The notes beneath the pieces are model-generated. The model was given only the letters and a program-made list of their open reading frames with translations, did no database searches and had not been told where the DNA came from. From positions 1 to 31,200 of the forward strand of contig CAYHVH010000008.1 in the NCBI GenBank assembly GCA_964360335.1: a stretch of DNA of 31,200 nucleotides. The letters run 5' to 3'. Shown one piece after another: positions 15,576 through 22,841 of this stretch. A program made the translations under genes and the position numbers. The stretch comes from CAYHVH01 sp964360335 (lineage in GTDB: Bacteria; Patescibacteriota; Doudnabacteria; UBA920; 2-01-FULL-46-14). The stretch's first letter is position 1. The number at the start of each line of letters is the position of its first letter.

Positions 15576-15584
15576 ACTATACCA
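15576..15584 (-). promoter_or_regulatory. Extended -10 promoter for the ArsR gene, leaderless
   Basis: TGG followed by TATAGT (15581-15576), then GCTTTT and the ATG at 15569. The palindrome at 15587-15610 lies immediately upstream, where a -35 box would be. Confidence 0.55.
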
Positions 15585-15586
15585 CC

Positions 15587-15610
15587 ATTCGCTTATTCGC
15601 GCGAATTAGA
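15587..15610. repeat. ATTCGCGCGAATTAGA-family palindrome, copy 4
   Basis: ATTCGCTTATTCGC followed by GCGAATTAGA. The central TATTCGCGCGAATTA is nearly symmetrical. It lies between the galE stop (15651) and the ArsR -10 box, overlapping the expected -35 position. Confidence 0.75.
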
Positions 15611-15650
15611 CAGGGTAGATTCGGCCTGGGCGGAACGGAAGATAAAGTGA

Positions 15651-16796
15651 CTATTTTTTATTTTGCCTAACCCACTGCCAGGAACTTTCCAAAATGGCGC
15701 GGAGGTCATATTTTGGCTGCCAAGCTAAGTCCTTTTTGAGCTTCGAGCTGTCGGCGATGAGTTTCGCCGGGTCGCCAGGCCGGCGGGCGGCGTATTGCAT
15801 CGCGATCATCCGACCAGTAACTTCCACGGCTGTGTCAATGACCTCGAGCACCGAGTGGCCGAGGCCGGTACCAACGTTATAAGTATAGGCCCCGCGCTCG
15901 CGTTCCAATTTCTGCAGAGCCAAAAGGTGCGCCTCGGCCAGATCGCGGACGTGAACGAAATCGCGGATGCAGGTGCCGTCCGGCGTCTCATAATCCTGCC
16001 CAAAAACTTTGATTTCCGAGTTCCGGCCGGCCGCGACATCCAATACGCGCGGCAAGAGGTGGGTTTCCCCTTCCCCGAGGCTGTAGCCCAGGCCGGCCTC
16101 CGGCCACGCGCCGCCGGCGTTGAAGTAGCGCAGACTGACCGACTGCAAACCAAACGCCTCCTGGTACCACTGCAGGATCTGTTCAAACATCAGTTTGGAA
16201 GCGCCATAGGGATTGGTCGGCTGGCAGAGTGTCTCTTCGGGAATGGGCTGCCTCGAGGGTTCGCCGTAGACTGCGGCGCTGGAGGAAAAAATTATGCTCT
16301 TCACCCCATGCTCGACCATGGCGTCTAGAAGCTGTAAACCGGTCACGACGTTGTTTTGAAAATACTTCCCGGGGTTCTGAACTGACTCCTCGACCTCCAC
16401 GGAAGCGGCAAAATGGATTACGGACTCGATTGGCTGCTCGCTAAAAATTTTATCCAAAAGCGCGCGGTCCATAAGATCCCCCTGAATAAATTGGCACTCC
16501 GGGAGACATGCCAAGCGGCTGGTACGGTTCTGGTCTAGAATCACAACCTCATAACCGCGGTCCAGGAGGAGTCGAGCGGTGACCGAGCCGATGTAGCCAG
16601 CGCCGCCCGTGACCAAAATCCGCCCCGGGCGGGGTTGCCGCGCTTGGGGTTGGTTCTTTAGCCGCTGATAGGTTTCGTAATCTAGGACCGCGAAGCGCGG
16701 CAGCCCCTGCTCCACCACCAAAAAGCCGCCGGGCGAGGACTCAAAAGCCTTCTCTAGTTCACTGATGGTTTGGGGATTAAGCAGATTTCTAAACAT
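15651..16796 (-). CDS. galE: UDP-glucose 4-epimerase with N-terminal Phd/YefM antitoxin-like domain
   Basis: GalE interconverts UDP-glucose and UDP-galactose for glycan synthesis. Residues about 58-381 are a complete GalE: NAD-binding TGGAGYIG (63-70), SSSAAVYG with S173, and NPYGASK with Y197 and K201. Ahead of it lie about 50 extra residues, including FLVVEQGLPRFAVLDYETYQ, which resemble the Phd/YefM type II antitoxin fold (a 'GkPxAVLxxxeYxxL' pattern). No ATG or GTG near residue 58 would allow separate translation; the nearest option is a TTG at residue 61 within the NAD-binding strand. AAGGTG and a likely promoter lie right before ATG 16796. No toxin gene is adjacent. The extra domain may bind DNA, or serve as a fold-only dimeriser. 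Confidence 0.9.
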   Translation of the reverse strand: MFRNLLNPQTISELEKAFESSPGGFLVVEQGLPRFAVLDYETYQRLKNQPQARQPRPGRILVTGGAGYIGSVTARLLLDRGYEVVILDQNRTSRLACLPECQFIQGDLMDRALLDKIFSEQPIESVIHFAASVEVEESVQNPGKYFQNNVVTGLQLLDAMVEHGVKSIIFSSSAAVYGEPSRQPIPEETLCQPTNPYGASKLMFEQILQWYQEAFGLQSVSLRYFNAGGAWPEAGLGYSLGEGETHLLPRVLDVAAGRNSEIKVFGQDYETPDGTCIRDFVHVRDLAEAHLLALQKLERERGAYTYNVGTGLGHSVLEVIDTAVEVTGRMIAMQYAARRPGDPAKLIADSSKLKKDLAWQPKYDLRAILESSWQWVRQNKK

Positions 16797-16804
16797 ATCA
16801 CCTT

Positions 16805-16834
16805 ATCATAACTCAAATCTCGGCGGCAAGACAA
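16805..16834 (-). promoter_or_regulatory. Probable galE promoter
   Basis: TTGTCT (16834-16829), an 18-base spacer, then TATGAT (16810-16805). The -35 overlaps the end of the T-run of the upstream terminator. Transcription would begin near the AAGGTG just before ATG 16796. Confidence 0.4.
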
Positions 16835-16869
16835 AAAAACCGCCCTGAGCGTAGTCGAGGAGCGGTTTT
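16833..16869 (-). terminator. Intrinsic terminator after the DUF11 surface-protein genes
   Basis: On the minus strand AAAACCGC pairs with GCGGTTTT around an 18-base loop segment, and the T-run continues for three more bases. The loop holds CCTCGACTACGCTCAGG, itself weakly paired and similar to a common bacterial repeat. Confidence 0.8.
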
Positions 16870-16890
16870 ATGCAAAGGATAGCCTCTAGT

Positions 16891-18459
16891 TTAGAAGGCG
16901 CTTAGGTATCTGGCCCTCTCCCGGCGGGTCCGCCGATAGACCCAAATCGAGAAAGTTGCAAAGCCCGCCAAGGCGACGATAAGCCAAGAGCCGGCCCCGG
17001 TCCGGGGCGGCTGCCCCAAGACCTGCGGCCTACGGACCGGGACGCGGACCTCGTTGCCGTAAATATTGACCATCAGCAAGTCCGAACTTGCTGGAAACAG
17101 ACTGGCTTGGCGGACTCGGACCTGGAAGCTCCGGCTCAACTCCACTCCCGCCGGCACGTCCACCGGCGCCCACCTGATTATACTGTTTATCGAAGTCGCC
17201 CCGCCTTGATCGGCAATCTCCGCCAGCTCCAAAATGTCGTGAATCGCGTCCTCAATCACCGCGCTTTGAATCGTCGTCTGACCGGTATTTTTGTAGAACA
17301 AAGTATAAGTAATAAGATCTCCGGGATTGGCCGGTACCGTGGTGGCGTCTACGCCCTGGGTGAGATTAAAAGCGGCCTTGCGGAGACTAAATTGGACACC
17401 CAAAACTAACTGCACCGTCACGTCCGCCTCATCCTGCCGCGTTCCGACTTGGTCGCTTCTAACATTGGCGGTATTGGTCAAAGTGGTCGTTCCCGTGAAC
17501 GTCCCCGCTCCCGCGACGTCAGCGTCAAAAGTCAGGGTCCGACTCACGCCCGCCGAAAGCGTGCCGAAATTCCGGCCGCTGCCAAAGAGGTCCGACTCAT
17601 TACTCACCCCAAAACCATCCAAGCGCATCGAGCCGGAAACAAAACTCAAACGGCTGCTGGGCAGAATGTCCCGCAGAATCACGTTGTTTTGCGAGGCGTT
17701 CCCCGTCGTCTCAAACCGGACCTCGAAACGGACCCGTTCCCCGGGACTGGCCGTGGTCGCGTCCCGGAAAGTGCTTTCGGCGCGAGTAACATTCAAAACT
17801 CGTTTACTGATGGAAAGATTTCGGTCCTGGTTTACGACTTGGTTGCCGACTCGGGCCCGGAACGTGACAAAACCCGAAAAATCAAAACAACCTTTGATAG
17901 TGCCAAGGTTAATCCCCGAGCCCAAAAGGTTGTCCCCCCCGCTTACCGTCTGCCCGCTGGTGCCGCGGTTGGGGAAATGCCTGACCGACCCCGAGATAAA
18001 CTCCAGGGTTTGGGCATCGCCGCTGAGGTTGATGACGATATTTCCGCCGCGAAAAGCGTCCGAACTCATGACCGGCACAGTCTGGTCCGAATCAATACTG
18101 GCGGAAACCTCGTGGGAATTGCGCGTGCCCCCGGGCAAGGCAGCTCGCACAATCACGTTCGTCGCCTGTTCTTCTTGAACCCCGCTGTTGTGGTAGTAAA
18201 TCTGAAATTCCAGCTCGTCGCCGCGATTGGCGGTAACGCCGTTGTCGTGATCCCCTTGGGAAGTGCTGAAACTCCCGCCAGCCGTCACATTCCGGGCGTC
18301 CAAAAGCGGGAAATCATAGTTGGTTTGCGGAAAATAGCTAATCGGAAAAGTATTAAAGGCGACTCCGGCCGCCGCCTCTGGAGCAAAGCCAGCACTCCCC
18401 ACGGCCAGAAGCGCCAAAGCTGTGAGGGTCGAGCTAAATTGCAACGAGAAGGATTTCAA
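16891..18459 (-). CDS. DUF11-repeat surface protein with sortase-type C-terminal signal
   Basis: An exported surface protein of 522 residues. The signal peptide is about 1-31 (LTALALLAVGSAGFAPEAAAG). An N-terminal domain (FPLLDARNVTAGGSFSTSQ) is shared with the upstream paralogue. DUF11-type beta domains follow, for example VTRAESTFRDATTASPGERV and LTQGVDATTVPANPGDLITY, with YKNTGQTT. The C-terminus has PPRTG (484-488), a hydrophobic stretch SWLIVALAGFATFSIWVY and an Arg-rich tail, which is the layout of an LPXTG-type sorting signal with Pro in place of Leu. The start is TTG 18459, chosen because AGGAG lies eight bases upstream and no in-frame ATG exists. It probably shares a transcript with the upstream paralogue. 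Confidence 0.85.
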   Translation of the reverse strand: MKSFSLQFSSTLTALALLAVGSAGFAPEAAAGVAFNTFPISYFPQTNYDFPLLDARNVTAGGSFSTSQGDHDNGVTANRGDELEFQIYYHNSGVQEEQATNVIVRAALPGGTRNSHEVSASIDSDQTVPVMSSDAFRGGNIVINLSGDAQTLEFISGSVRHFPNRGTSGQTVSGGDNLLGSGINLGTIKGCFDFSGFVTFRARVGNQVVNQDRNLSISKRVLNVTRAESTFRDATTASPGERVRFEVRFETTGNASQNNVILRDILPSSRLSFVSGSMRLDGFGVSNESDLFGSGRNFGTLSAGVSRTLTFDADVAGAGTFTGTTTLTNTANVRSDQVGTRQDEADVTVQLVLGVQFSLRKAAFNLTQGVDATTVPANPGDLITYTLFYKNTGQTTIQSAVIEDAIHDILELAEIADQGGATSINSIIRWAPVDVPAGVELSRSFQVRVRQASLFPASSDLLMVNIYGNEVRVPVRRPQVLGQPPRTGAGSWLIVALAGFATFSIWVYRRTRRERARYLSAF

Positions 18460-18497
18460 GTTCTGTTCTCCTGTATTACGAGAGTGTAAAGCTAAAG

Positions 18498-20375
18498 TTA
18501 TGGCCTGGGGCCAGGGGAGCCGGGCTGCTTGGTCGGCGCCTGTTTGCAGACCTGGACCATTGCCGTATCCGAATCGCTCAAATTGCCGGTCGCGGTCACC
18601 GTGCCGGTGTTAGTCAAAATCTCGCAAGAGCCGACATTGAAGTTCGCCGGTCCCGCGACGTCGGCCTGGAAAGTCACGACTACCTGACTGCTGGGCGAAA
18701 TTGAGCCGAGACTGATGCCGGTGGAGAAGAAATTCCCCTCGCTCTGGGGAGTCCCATTGACGTTCAAACTGCCGGCGACAAAAGTTAATTTATTCGGCAA
18801 GGAATCGCGCAACACCACGTTCTGCAAAGCCGCAGTGCTGTTTTGGGGGCTGACCTGCAGGCGGAAAGTCACCCGCTCCGCCGGCTGGGCCGAGACCTGA
18901 TCGGCAAAACCCGAACCCGTAGTGTCGTTGCGGACCGTTTTGTCCAAATCAATTTGCTGGACGACCGGCGGCTCGATTCGGAAACCCCGGCAGGTTGCGA
19001 CATTGACGTTATTGACCTCAATGAACACGTTGTAGTCGCCGGTGATGAAGCTCGAGGAAATCAGACTTTCGTCTCGAGCGTCGTAGTTGCCTTGGGCATT
19101 GGCGTTGGCCACCAAGGGAAAGCTCGGAAAGCCGGAAACGTGTTGCCGGACGATTTTGAAGAAATTGAGCGGTTGCAAACCCGAAACTTGGGTGCGGACA
19201 TTAAACGCCTCGTTCACCCGGCGCAAACCGCGCTGGCTGCCGTCAGCGACCTGCGGCGCATCCCAGGTATTGACGCAGGTTACAATCTGCGGCTGAATCA
19301 CGACCCGGACGTTTGCTCCGTCTTGGGCCGATTTCTGGGAGGTAAAGGCGGTCGCGACATTGGGCAAAACGTGCGTGCCGACCGGAAACTGGGAACTCAA
19401 AGCCACGACGGCCTGAAATCTGATCTCCCGGCTGACGTTGACATTGACCGTACCGATACTCACTCCGCTACTAGAGAAAAAAGCCGCGTTGTTGACCGGT
19501 ATGCCGTCCACGGTTACCGAACCGCTCGGCGTGATTTTTGGATTGAGCGCATCCTTGACCGAAACATTCGGCACGGGATTGTTGAGGGCGTTAACCAAAA
19601 TTTGGTATTCCACGGTATCGCCCGGATTGGCGGAAACTTCGGCGTCGTTAAAAGGAATGCCTTGGGTGATATTTTTCACGTGCTTTTGCACGCGCAAATC
19701 CCCCAAAACGGCTTCGGAAACTTTCACTTTGAAATTCACAAAGCCGTGGTACTGGAAACAGCCGCGGACATTGCCGATGTCAACGCCGGAGGTAAAAACC
19801 GTGTCCGGCATAGTCACAGGCGGAGGCTGAGGATTTAAACCCCGATCTTTGAACAGCACCGTGCTTCCCGGCACCAGCGAAAGCGACTGGGGAGCGTTAC
19901 CCTGAATTTGGACATTGATATTTCCCCCGCGGCTGAAATCCCCGCTCGAAACCGTGCTGGCATTCTGGGCCCCGATCGTGGCCGAAATAGTATGAGTCGT
20001 GGCGCTACTGCCCAAAAATGGCTGGGCGAACGCCTTGACCATGGCATTGAGCGCTACGTTGTCGTTGGCGTCCGGCGCCCCGTTGTGGAAATAGACGGAA
20101 AACTCGATGATTTCCCCGGGGCTGGCTTGGATGCCAGCGTCATGATCGGCCTGCGAAGCGCTGTAACTCTCGCCGCGGCTGATGTTGCGGGCATCCAAAA
20201 GCGGCAGGTCACAGTTGAGGCCGCCCTGATAACAGATCGGGAAGATATTAAAACTCGGACCGTTGGCCGAAGCAAACGGCGAACTTATGAGAAAAACTAC
20301 AAGCCCGGCCAAGCTGACTACGGCCAGAGCTTTCTTTGGATCCATGGTTTTGAGTTTGTGAATGAGAACTGCCAT
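18498..20375 (-). CDS. DUF11-repeat exported surface protein, no anchor seen
   Basis: An exported protein of 625 residues and paralogue of the downstream gene: ICYQGGLNCDLPLLDARNIS, SQADHDAGIQASPGE and SGDFSRGGNI each have counterparts there. The signal segment is at about 16-37 (VVSLAGLVVFLISSPFASA). DUF11-like modules include ITQGIPFNDAEVSANPGDTV and RNDTTGSGFADQVSAQPAER. The C-terminus ends APTKQPGSPGPRP with no membrane segment or sorting signal, so it may be released, bound by its partner, or have lost its anchor. AAGGA lies six bases before ATG 20375, and a strong promoter is about 77 bases upstream. Confidence 0.87.
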   Translation of the reverse strand: MAVLIHKLKTMDPKKALAVVSLAGLVVFLISSPFASANGPSFNIFPICYQGGLNCDLPLLDARNISRGESYSASQADHDAGIQASPGEIIEFSVYFHNGAPDANDNVALNAMVKAFAQPFLGSSATTHTISATIGAQNASTVSSGDFSRGGNINVQIQGNAPQSLSLVPGSTVLFKDRGLNPQPPPVTMPDTVFTSGVDIGNVRGCFQYHGFVNFKVKVSEAVLGDLRVQKHVKNITQGIPFNDAEVSANPGDTVEYQILVNALNNPVPNVSVKDALNPKITPSGSVTVDGIPVNNAAFFSSSGVSIGTVNVNVSREIRFQAVVALSSQFPVGTHVLPNVATAFTSQKSAQDGANVRVVIQPQIVTCVNTWDAPQVADGSQRGLRRVNEAFNVRTQVSGLQPLNFFKIVRQHVSGFPSFPLVANANAQGNYDARDESLISSSFITGDYNVFIEVNNVNVATCRGFRIEPPVVQQIDLDKTVRNDTTGSGFADQVSAQPAERVTFRLQVSPQNSTAALQNVVLRDSLPNKLTFVAGSLNVNGTPQSEGNFFSTGISLGSISPSSQVVVTFQADVAGPANFNVGSCEILTNTGTVTATGNLSDSDTAMVQVCKQAPTKQPGSPGPRP

Positions 20376-20451
20376 ATTTTTCCTTTATTTATTAAAATTA
20401 CTTAAAAGCTTAATGATTCTTGGTTAAGCTAAAATTACCCTAAAACAGCTA

Positions 20452-20480
20452 ATCCTAGCATATCCCTTAGAGCTTGTCAA
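20452..20480 (-). promoter_or_regulatory. Strong promoter for the DUF11 gene pair
   Basis: TTGACA (20480-20475), 17 bases, then TAGGAT (20457-20452) preceded by TGC, an extended -10. The leader of about 70 bases holds AGCTTAA/TTAAGCT (7-bp stem, 10-base loop) at 20407-20430. Confidence 0.8.
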
Positions 20481-20506
20481 ACCTTAGCAAAACCCCTCAA
20501 AAAAGC

Positions 20507-20546
20507 AAAAAAAGAAGGGCGGGAGAGCCGGAAAGCTCCCCCACCC
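20507..20546 (-). terminator. Intrinsic terminator after the exported protein gene at 20553
   Basis: On the minus strand GGGTGGGGGAGC pairs with GCTCTCCCGCCC (10 of 12 pairs exact) and is followed by TTCTTTTTTTGC. It lies directly downstream of the stop at 20553. Confidence 0.85.
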
Positions 20547-20552
20547 GAAAGA

Positions 20553-21671
20553 TCAGTCCCGGACCAGGACACCGCGTTTATTGCGGCGAACGCCGGGAAT
20601 TGAGACCGCTACTGTTGCTGCCGTGGCCGCCACTGTCGCACCAATAGCCCAACCAGGCAGGCCGGAAGCGGTAGTAATAACGGGTTGTGGCAGCAGTGGA
20701 CCGAGACGGTTGGGATTCTGGCCTTGGGCAAAAATCTTGCCGATTTCCGGGCAGTTCTTCAAAACATGCCCGAGAATAAAGCCGACCCCAAAGCCGACCG
20801 CAAAGCCGATCCAGAAGCTCTTCCACGACCACCAGCCCTTGCCCCACGACTGGACTGCCAGAGTATCCGTGCAGACGTTGTAGTCCACCCGGAAACCGTT
20901 GACTTTCTTCTGACCGCGCGCGCCGGGTCGAAGCTCCTCCGGCAACTCCTGGATTATGCGCGCTACCACGAATTGGCGCAGGGCGATTACCTTCTGCTGC
21001 AGAATGGGGTCTGCAGCATCGGGAATCCGCAGCATTGCCAGGAGACCTGGCGCGTCAAGCCTAATGGGATTACCGAAGTAACCCTTCTTGGGGTCCGGTG
21101 TCGCGGGGTACATCCCAATCGTCCCGGAGGACCAGTTGGGATCGCAGGGCGCATACTTCACGACCTCCACCGGCTTTTCGACGATGCGTTCTACCGGCTT
21201 CTCGATCGTCACCGTGAGTCGCTCTGGCAACCGTATCTTGCCCTCGGTCACCTTGTTGCCGCAGCGAACAACCGCAAGGACCTCGAGCGTGATCATATCG
21301 TATACGACTGGCTCCCCAGCCTTGAGGGAAAGCCGCACCTGCTCACCAGAGCCCCCGATCATCACAACCTCGGTAGGCTCGATGAGTGCCGCGATTTTCT
21401 GGCCTGGCTCAAGCCACTTCACCAGGAATCCCCGCGGTGTTTGCGGATTGGAGTTAATCACCGCGTCGGAATCTGACTGGCGAGCATCCTTCACCTCCCC
21501 ACTCACCGAGAGCTTAAAGTCCCGCTCGTAGTAATGGTGGTGAGGAGGCTCCGCGAACCGGAATACGGTCGCTGGGGCCGCGGTCTGACCGTCTTGCGCC
21601 TGCGCTGGCGAGATACTTCCGAAGGTCAAAAGCCAGCACAGGAAAAGGCAAACAACAGTCTTGCAATTCAT
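20553..21671 (-). CDS. Hypothetical exported protein with Gly-rich membrane segments
   Basis: I do not recognise a family. From ATG 21671, with AGGAGG six bases upstream, the protein is 372 residues; a longer frame to 21728 is less likely. The signal peptide is MNCKTVVCLFLCWLLTFG ... AQA (about 1-25). A beta-rich domain (RDFKLSVSGEVKDA, LEPGQKIAALIEPTEVVMI) is followed by a repetitive linker (EKPVERIVEKPVEVV), a second domain, then the glycine-rich hydrophobic segment FWIGFAVGFGVGFILGHVL and a second one near the C-terminus (GWAIGATVAATAATVAVSI) before a basic tail. It has its own promoter, in repeat copy B, and its own terminator. Confidence 0.75.
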   Translation of the reverse strand: MNCKTVVCLFLCWLLTFGSISPAQAQDGQTAAPATVFRFAEPPHHHYYERDFKLSVSGEVKDARQSDSDAVINSNPQTPRGFLVKWLEPGQKIAALIEPTEVVMIGGSGEQVRLSLKAGEPVVYDMITLEVLAVVRCGNKVTEGKIRLPERLTVTIEKPVERIVEKPVEVVKYAPCDPNWSSGTIGMYPATPDPKKGYFGNPIRLDAPGLLAMLRIPDAADPILQQKVIALRQFVVARIIQELPEELRPGARGQKKVNGFRVDYNVCTDTLAVQSWGKGWWSWKSFWIGFAVGFGVGFILGHVLKNCPEIGKIFAQGQNPNRLGPLLPQPVITTASGLPGWAIGATVAATAATVAVSIPGVRRNKRGVLVRD

Positions 21672-21737
21672 GAGCGTCCTCCTTCGGACTGCAGAATTGT
21701 CCTGATCCCGAAAGTTTCTTTGGACCAATGACCCTAA

Positions 21738-21766
21738 AGCTTACCCGAAAATTCCTCTTTTGTCAA
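21738..21766 (-). promoter_or_regulatory. Promoter whose -35 box is the end of repeat copy B
   Basis: TTGACA (21766-21761), 17 bases, then TAAGCT (21743-21738). The -35 overlaps the left arm of the inverted repeat. The start would be near 21731, about 60 bases before ATG 21671. The -10 is weak (T, A and final T match). Confidence 0.55.
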
Positions 21767-21840
21767 CCCTGTTAGGAATAAGCCACCCCGAGGCGGCTAC
21801 CGCCGCTACCAAGCAAGGGCGGATTTCTAACGGGGTCAAT
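21761..21840. repeat. Interspersed inverted repeat, copy B
   Basis: ACCCTGTTAGGAAT (21766-21779) pairs with ATTTCTAACGGGGT (21823-21836), 12 of 14 positions. A GGCGG/CCGCC hairpin sits in the middle. The flank TTCCTCTTTTGTCAA before the left arm resembles the flank of copy C. Confidence 0.8.
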
Positions 21841-21849
21841 GCCTAGAAT

Positions 21850-21895
21850 AAAAAAAGCGGAGTGGAACCGATGCCAAAGGCACCGGCTCCACTCC
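21850..21895 (-). terminator. Strong intrinsic terminator after the gene at 21911
   Basis: On the minus strand GGAGTGGAGCCGGTGCC pairs with GGCATCGGTTCCACTCC (17-bp stem, two G-T wobbles, 3-base loop), then GC and seven T. Confidence 0.93.
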
Positions 21896-21910
21896 CTGAA
21901 AGCTGACTGC

Positions 21911-22717
21911 TTACTTCGGCTCTACTCTCGCCTTCTTGTTCATGATCTTGACAAGGAGGTGGGGATTCGGGAATCTTTCCGAGGAGTCGCCTACCCCGAA
22001 AATATAGATATCCCGGTACTCCCTGTCATCAAAGGCGTCTTTGTCGGTGGCCTCGCCGTTAATCCGGAAGAGAGGCCGCCCATCTGTACCCCACACGATG
22101 TAACGAACCTTAGATTCTACTTTTCTTCGCTGCTCATCTTTGTGAACCGCGGTAGCGGTTTGGGTGACCCCCTGAACCACTCGCTGCCCAGTAGCACTGC
22201 CGCCAGCTATGGCTACGCCCATGCCCCATACTCCCTGCGCCACACCATAACCATCGATCACCTTGTTCGTTACCTTCTCATCGATGAGCACGAACTGGAA
22301 ACCAATGGTACAGACGCCACTCGACTTGGGATCAACACCAAGATCAAAGAACCAGTCGAATAGCGTACCCTTGATGTCCGATGTCATCATTGACTCAACT
22401 GCCTCTCTCGTGTAAACCGGGATAGCAGCTTGGCCCTGACGACCGTAGAGAGCCCCTCGGTGATACCGCCGGACCGGGACTGGGCGCCTTTGATACGTCC
22501 GGCTGGCTCGACTGGATATACCCTGCTCCGTAAGCTCCCGCCCCTCAGCATCAACCTGGATAATGCGGATGGATGGGCAGCGGGCCGCAACTTCCTGCCA
22601 CGAATTCGCCTTCTCAATCACCTGCCCAGCCGCCGGAATGGCAGTCAGAACTAACGCGAGCAGAATCCACGGCGCCGTGAAAACCAAAAACGTTAAGAAC
22701 GAGAGAATCTTTCTCAT
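21911..22717 (-). CDS. Hypothetical exported protein
   Basis: I do not recognise a family. The 268 residues begin with a signal peptide or membrane anchor (FLTFLVFTAPWILLALVLTAIPAAG, about 7-31). An Arg-rich patch follows (YQRRPVPVRRYHRG), then GTLFDWFFDLGVDPKSSGVC, VLIDEKVTNKVIDGYG and a Gly-rich hydrophobic stretch (GVWGMGVAIAGGSATGQ). The C-terminal part is charged and beta-rich (SKVRYIVWGTDGRPLFRING). GGAGG lies six bases before ATG 22717. The gene is a single transcription unit, with its own promoter and a strong terminator, next to another orphan exported protein and the sortase-like gene. A role at the cell surface is inference from the signal peptide and neighbours. Confidence 0.78.
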   Translation of the reverse strand: MRKILSFLTFLVFTAPWILLALVLTAIPAAGQVIEKANSWQEVAARCPSIRIIQVDAEGRELTEQGISSRASRTYQRRPVPVRRYHRGALYGRQGQAAIPVYTREAVESMMTSDIKGTLFDWFFDLGVDPKSSGVCTIGFQFVLIDEKVTNKVIDGYGVAQGVWGMGVAIAGGSATGQRVVQGVTQTATAVHKDEQRRKVESKVRYIVWGTDGRPLFRINGEATDKDAFDDREYRDIYIFGVGDSSERFPNPHLLVKIMNKKARVEPK

Positions 22718-22782
22718 TTCTTTCCTCCGGTTTGAATTTGAATCCCGAATGCTGAAAAACCTTTCCCACTGTAAAACATCCT

Positions 22783-22811
22783 ATCTTAGCACGAAACGCC
22801 CGGATCGTCAA
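22783..22811 (-). promoter_or_regulatory. Promoter for the exported protein gene at 21911
   Basis: TTGACG (22811-22806), 17 bases, then TAAGAT (22788-22783) preceded by TGC (extended -10). The leader is about 59 bases. The -35 box lies in the loop of the plus-strand terminator-like hairpin at 22794-22827. Confidence 0.75.
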
Positions 22812-22827
22812 GACCAGGCGTTTTTTT
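22794..22827 (+). terminator. Terminator-like hairpin pointing to the plus strand
   Basis: AAACGCCCGG (22794-22803) pairs with CCAGGCGTTT (22814-22823), 9 of 10 positions, and seven T (22821-22827) finish it. There is no plus-strand gene before it. It would stop antisense transcripts entering the sortase-like gene, or act as a weaker hairpin end for that gene's own mRNA. Confidence 0.6.
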
Positions 22828-22841
22828 CTACTGTCTACAAA

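Noticed and set aside
17327..18178. Long open frame on the plus strand opposite the DUF11 gene
   Set aside because: The minus-strand gene has a signal peptide, DUF11 modules and a sorting tail; the plus-strand reading is low-complexity, Arg- and Thr-rich and has no domain.
18843..19838. 331-codon plus-strand open frame opposite the second DUF11 gene
   Set aside because: It mirrors a real coding frame, gives an Asp- and Arg-rich unpatterned product, and has no ribosome site or promoter.
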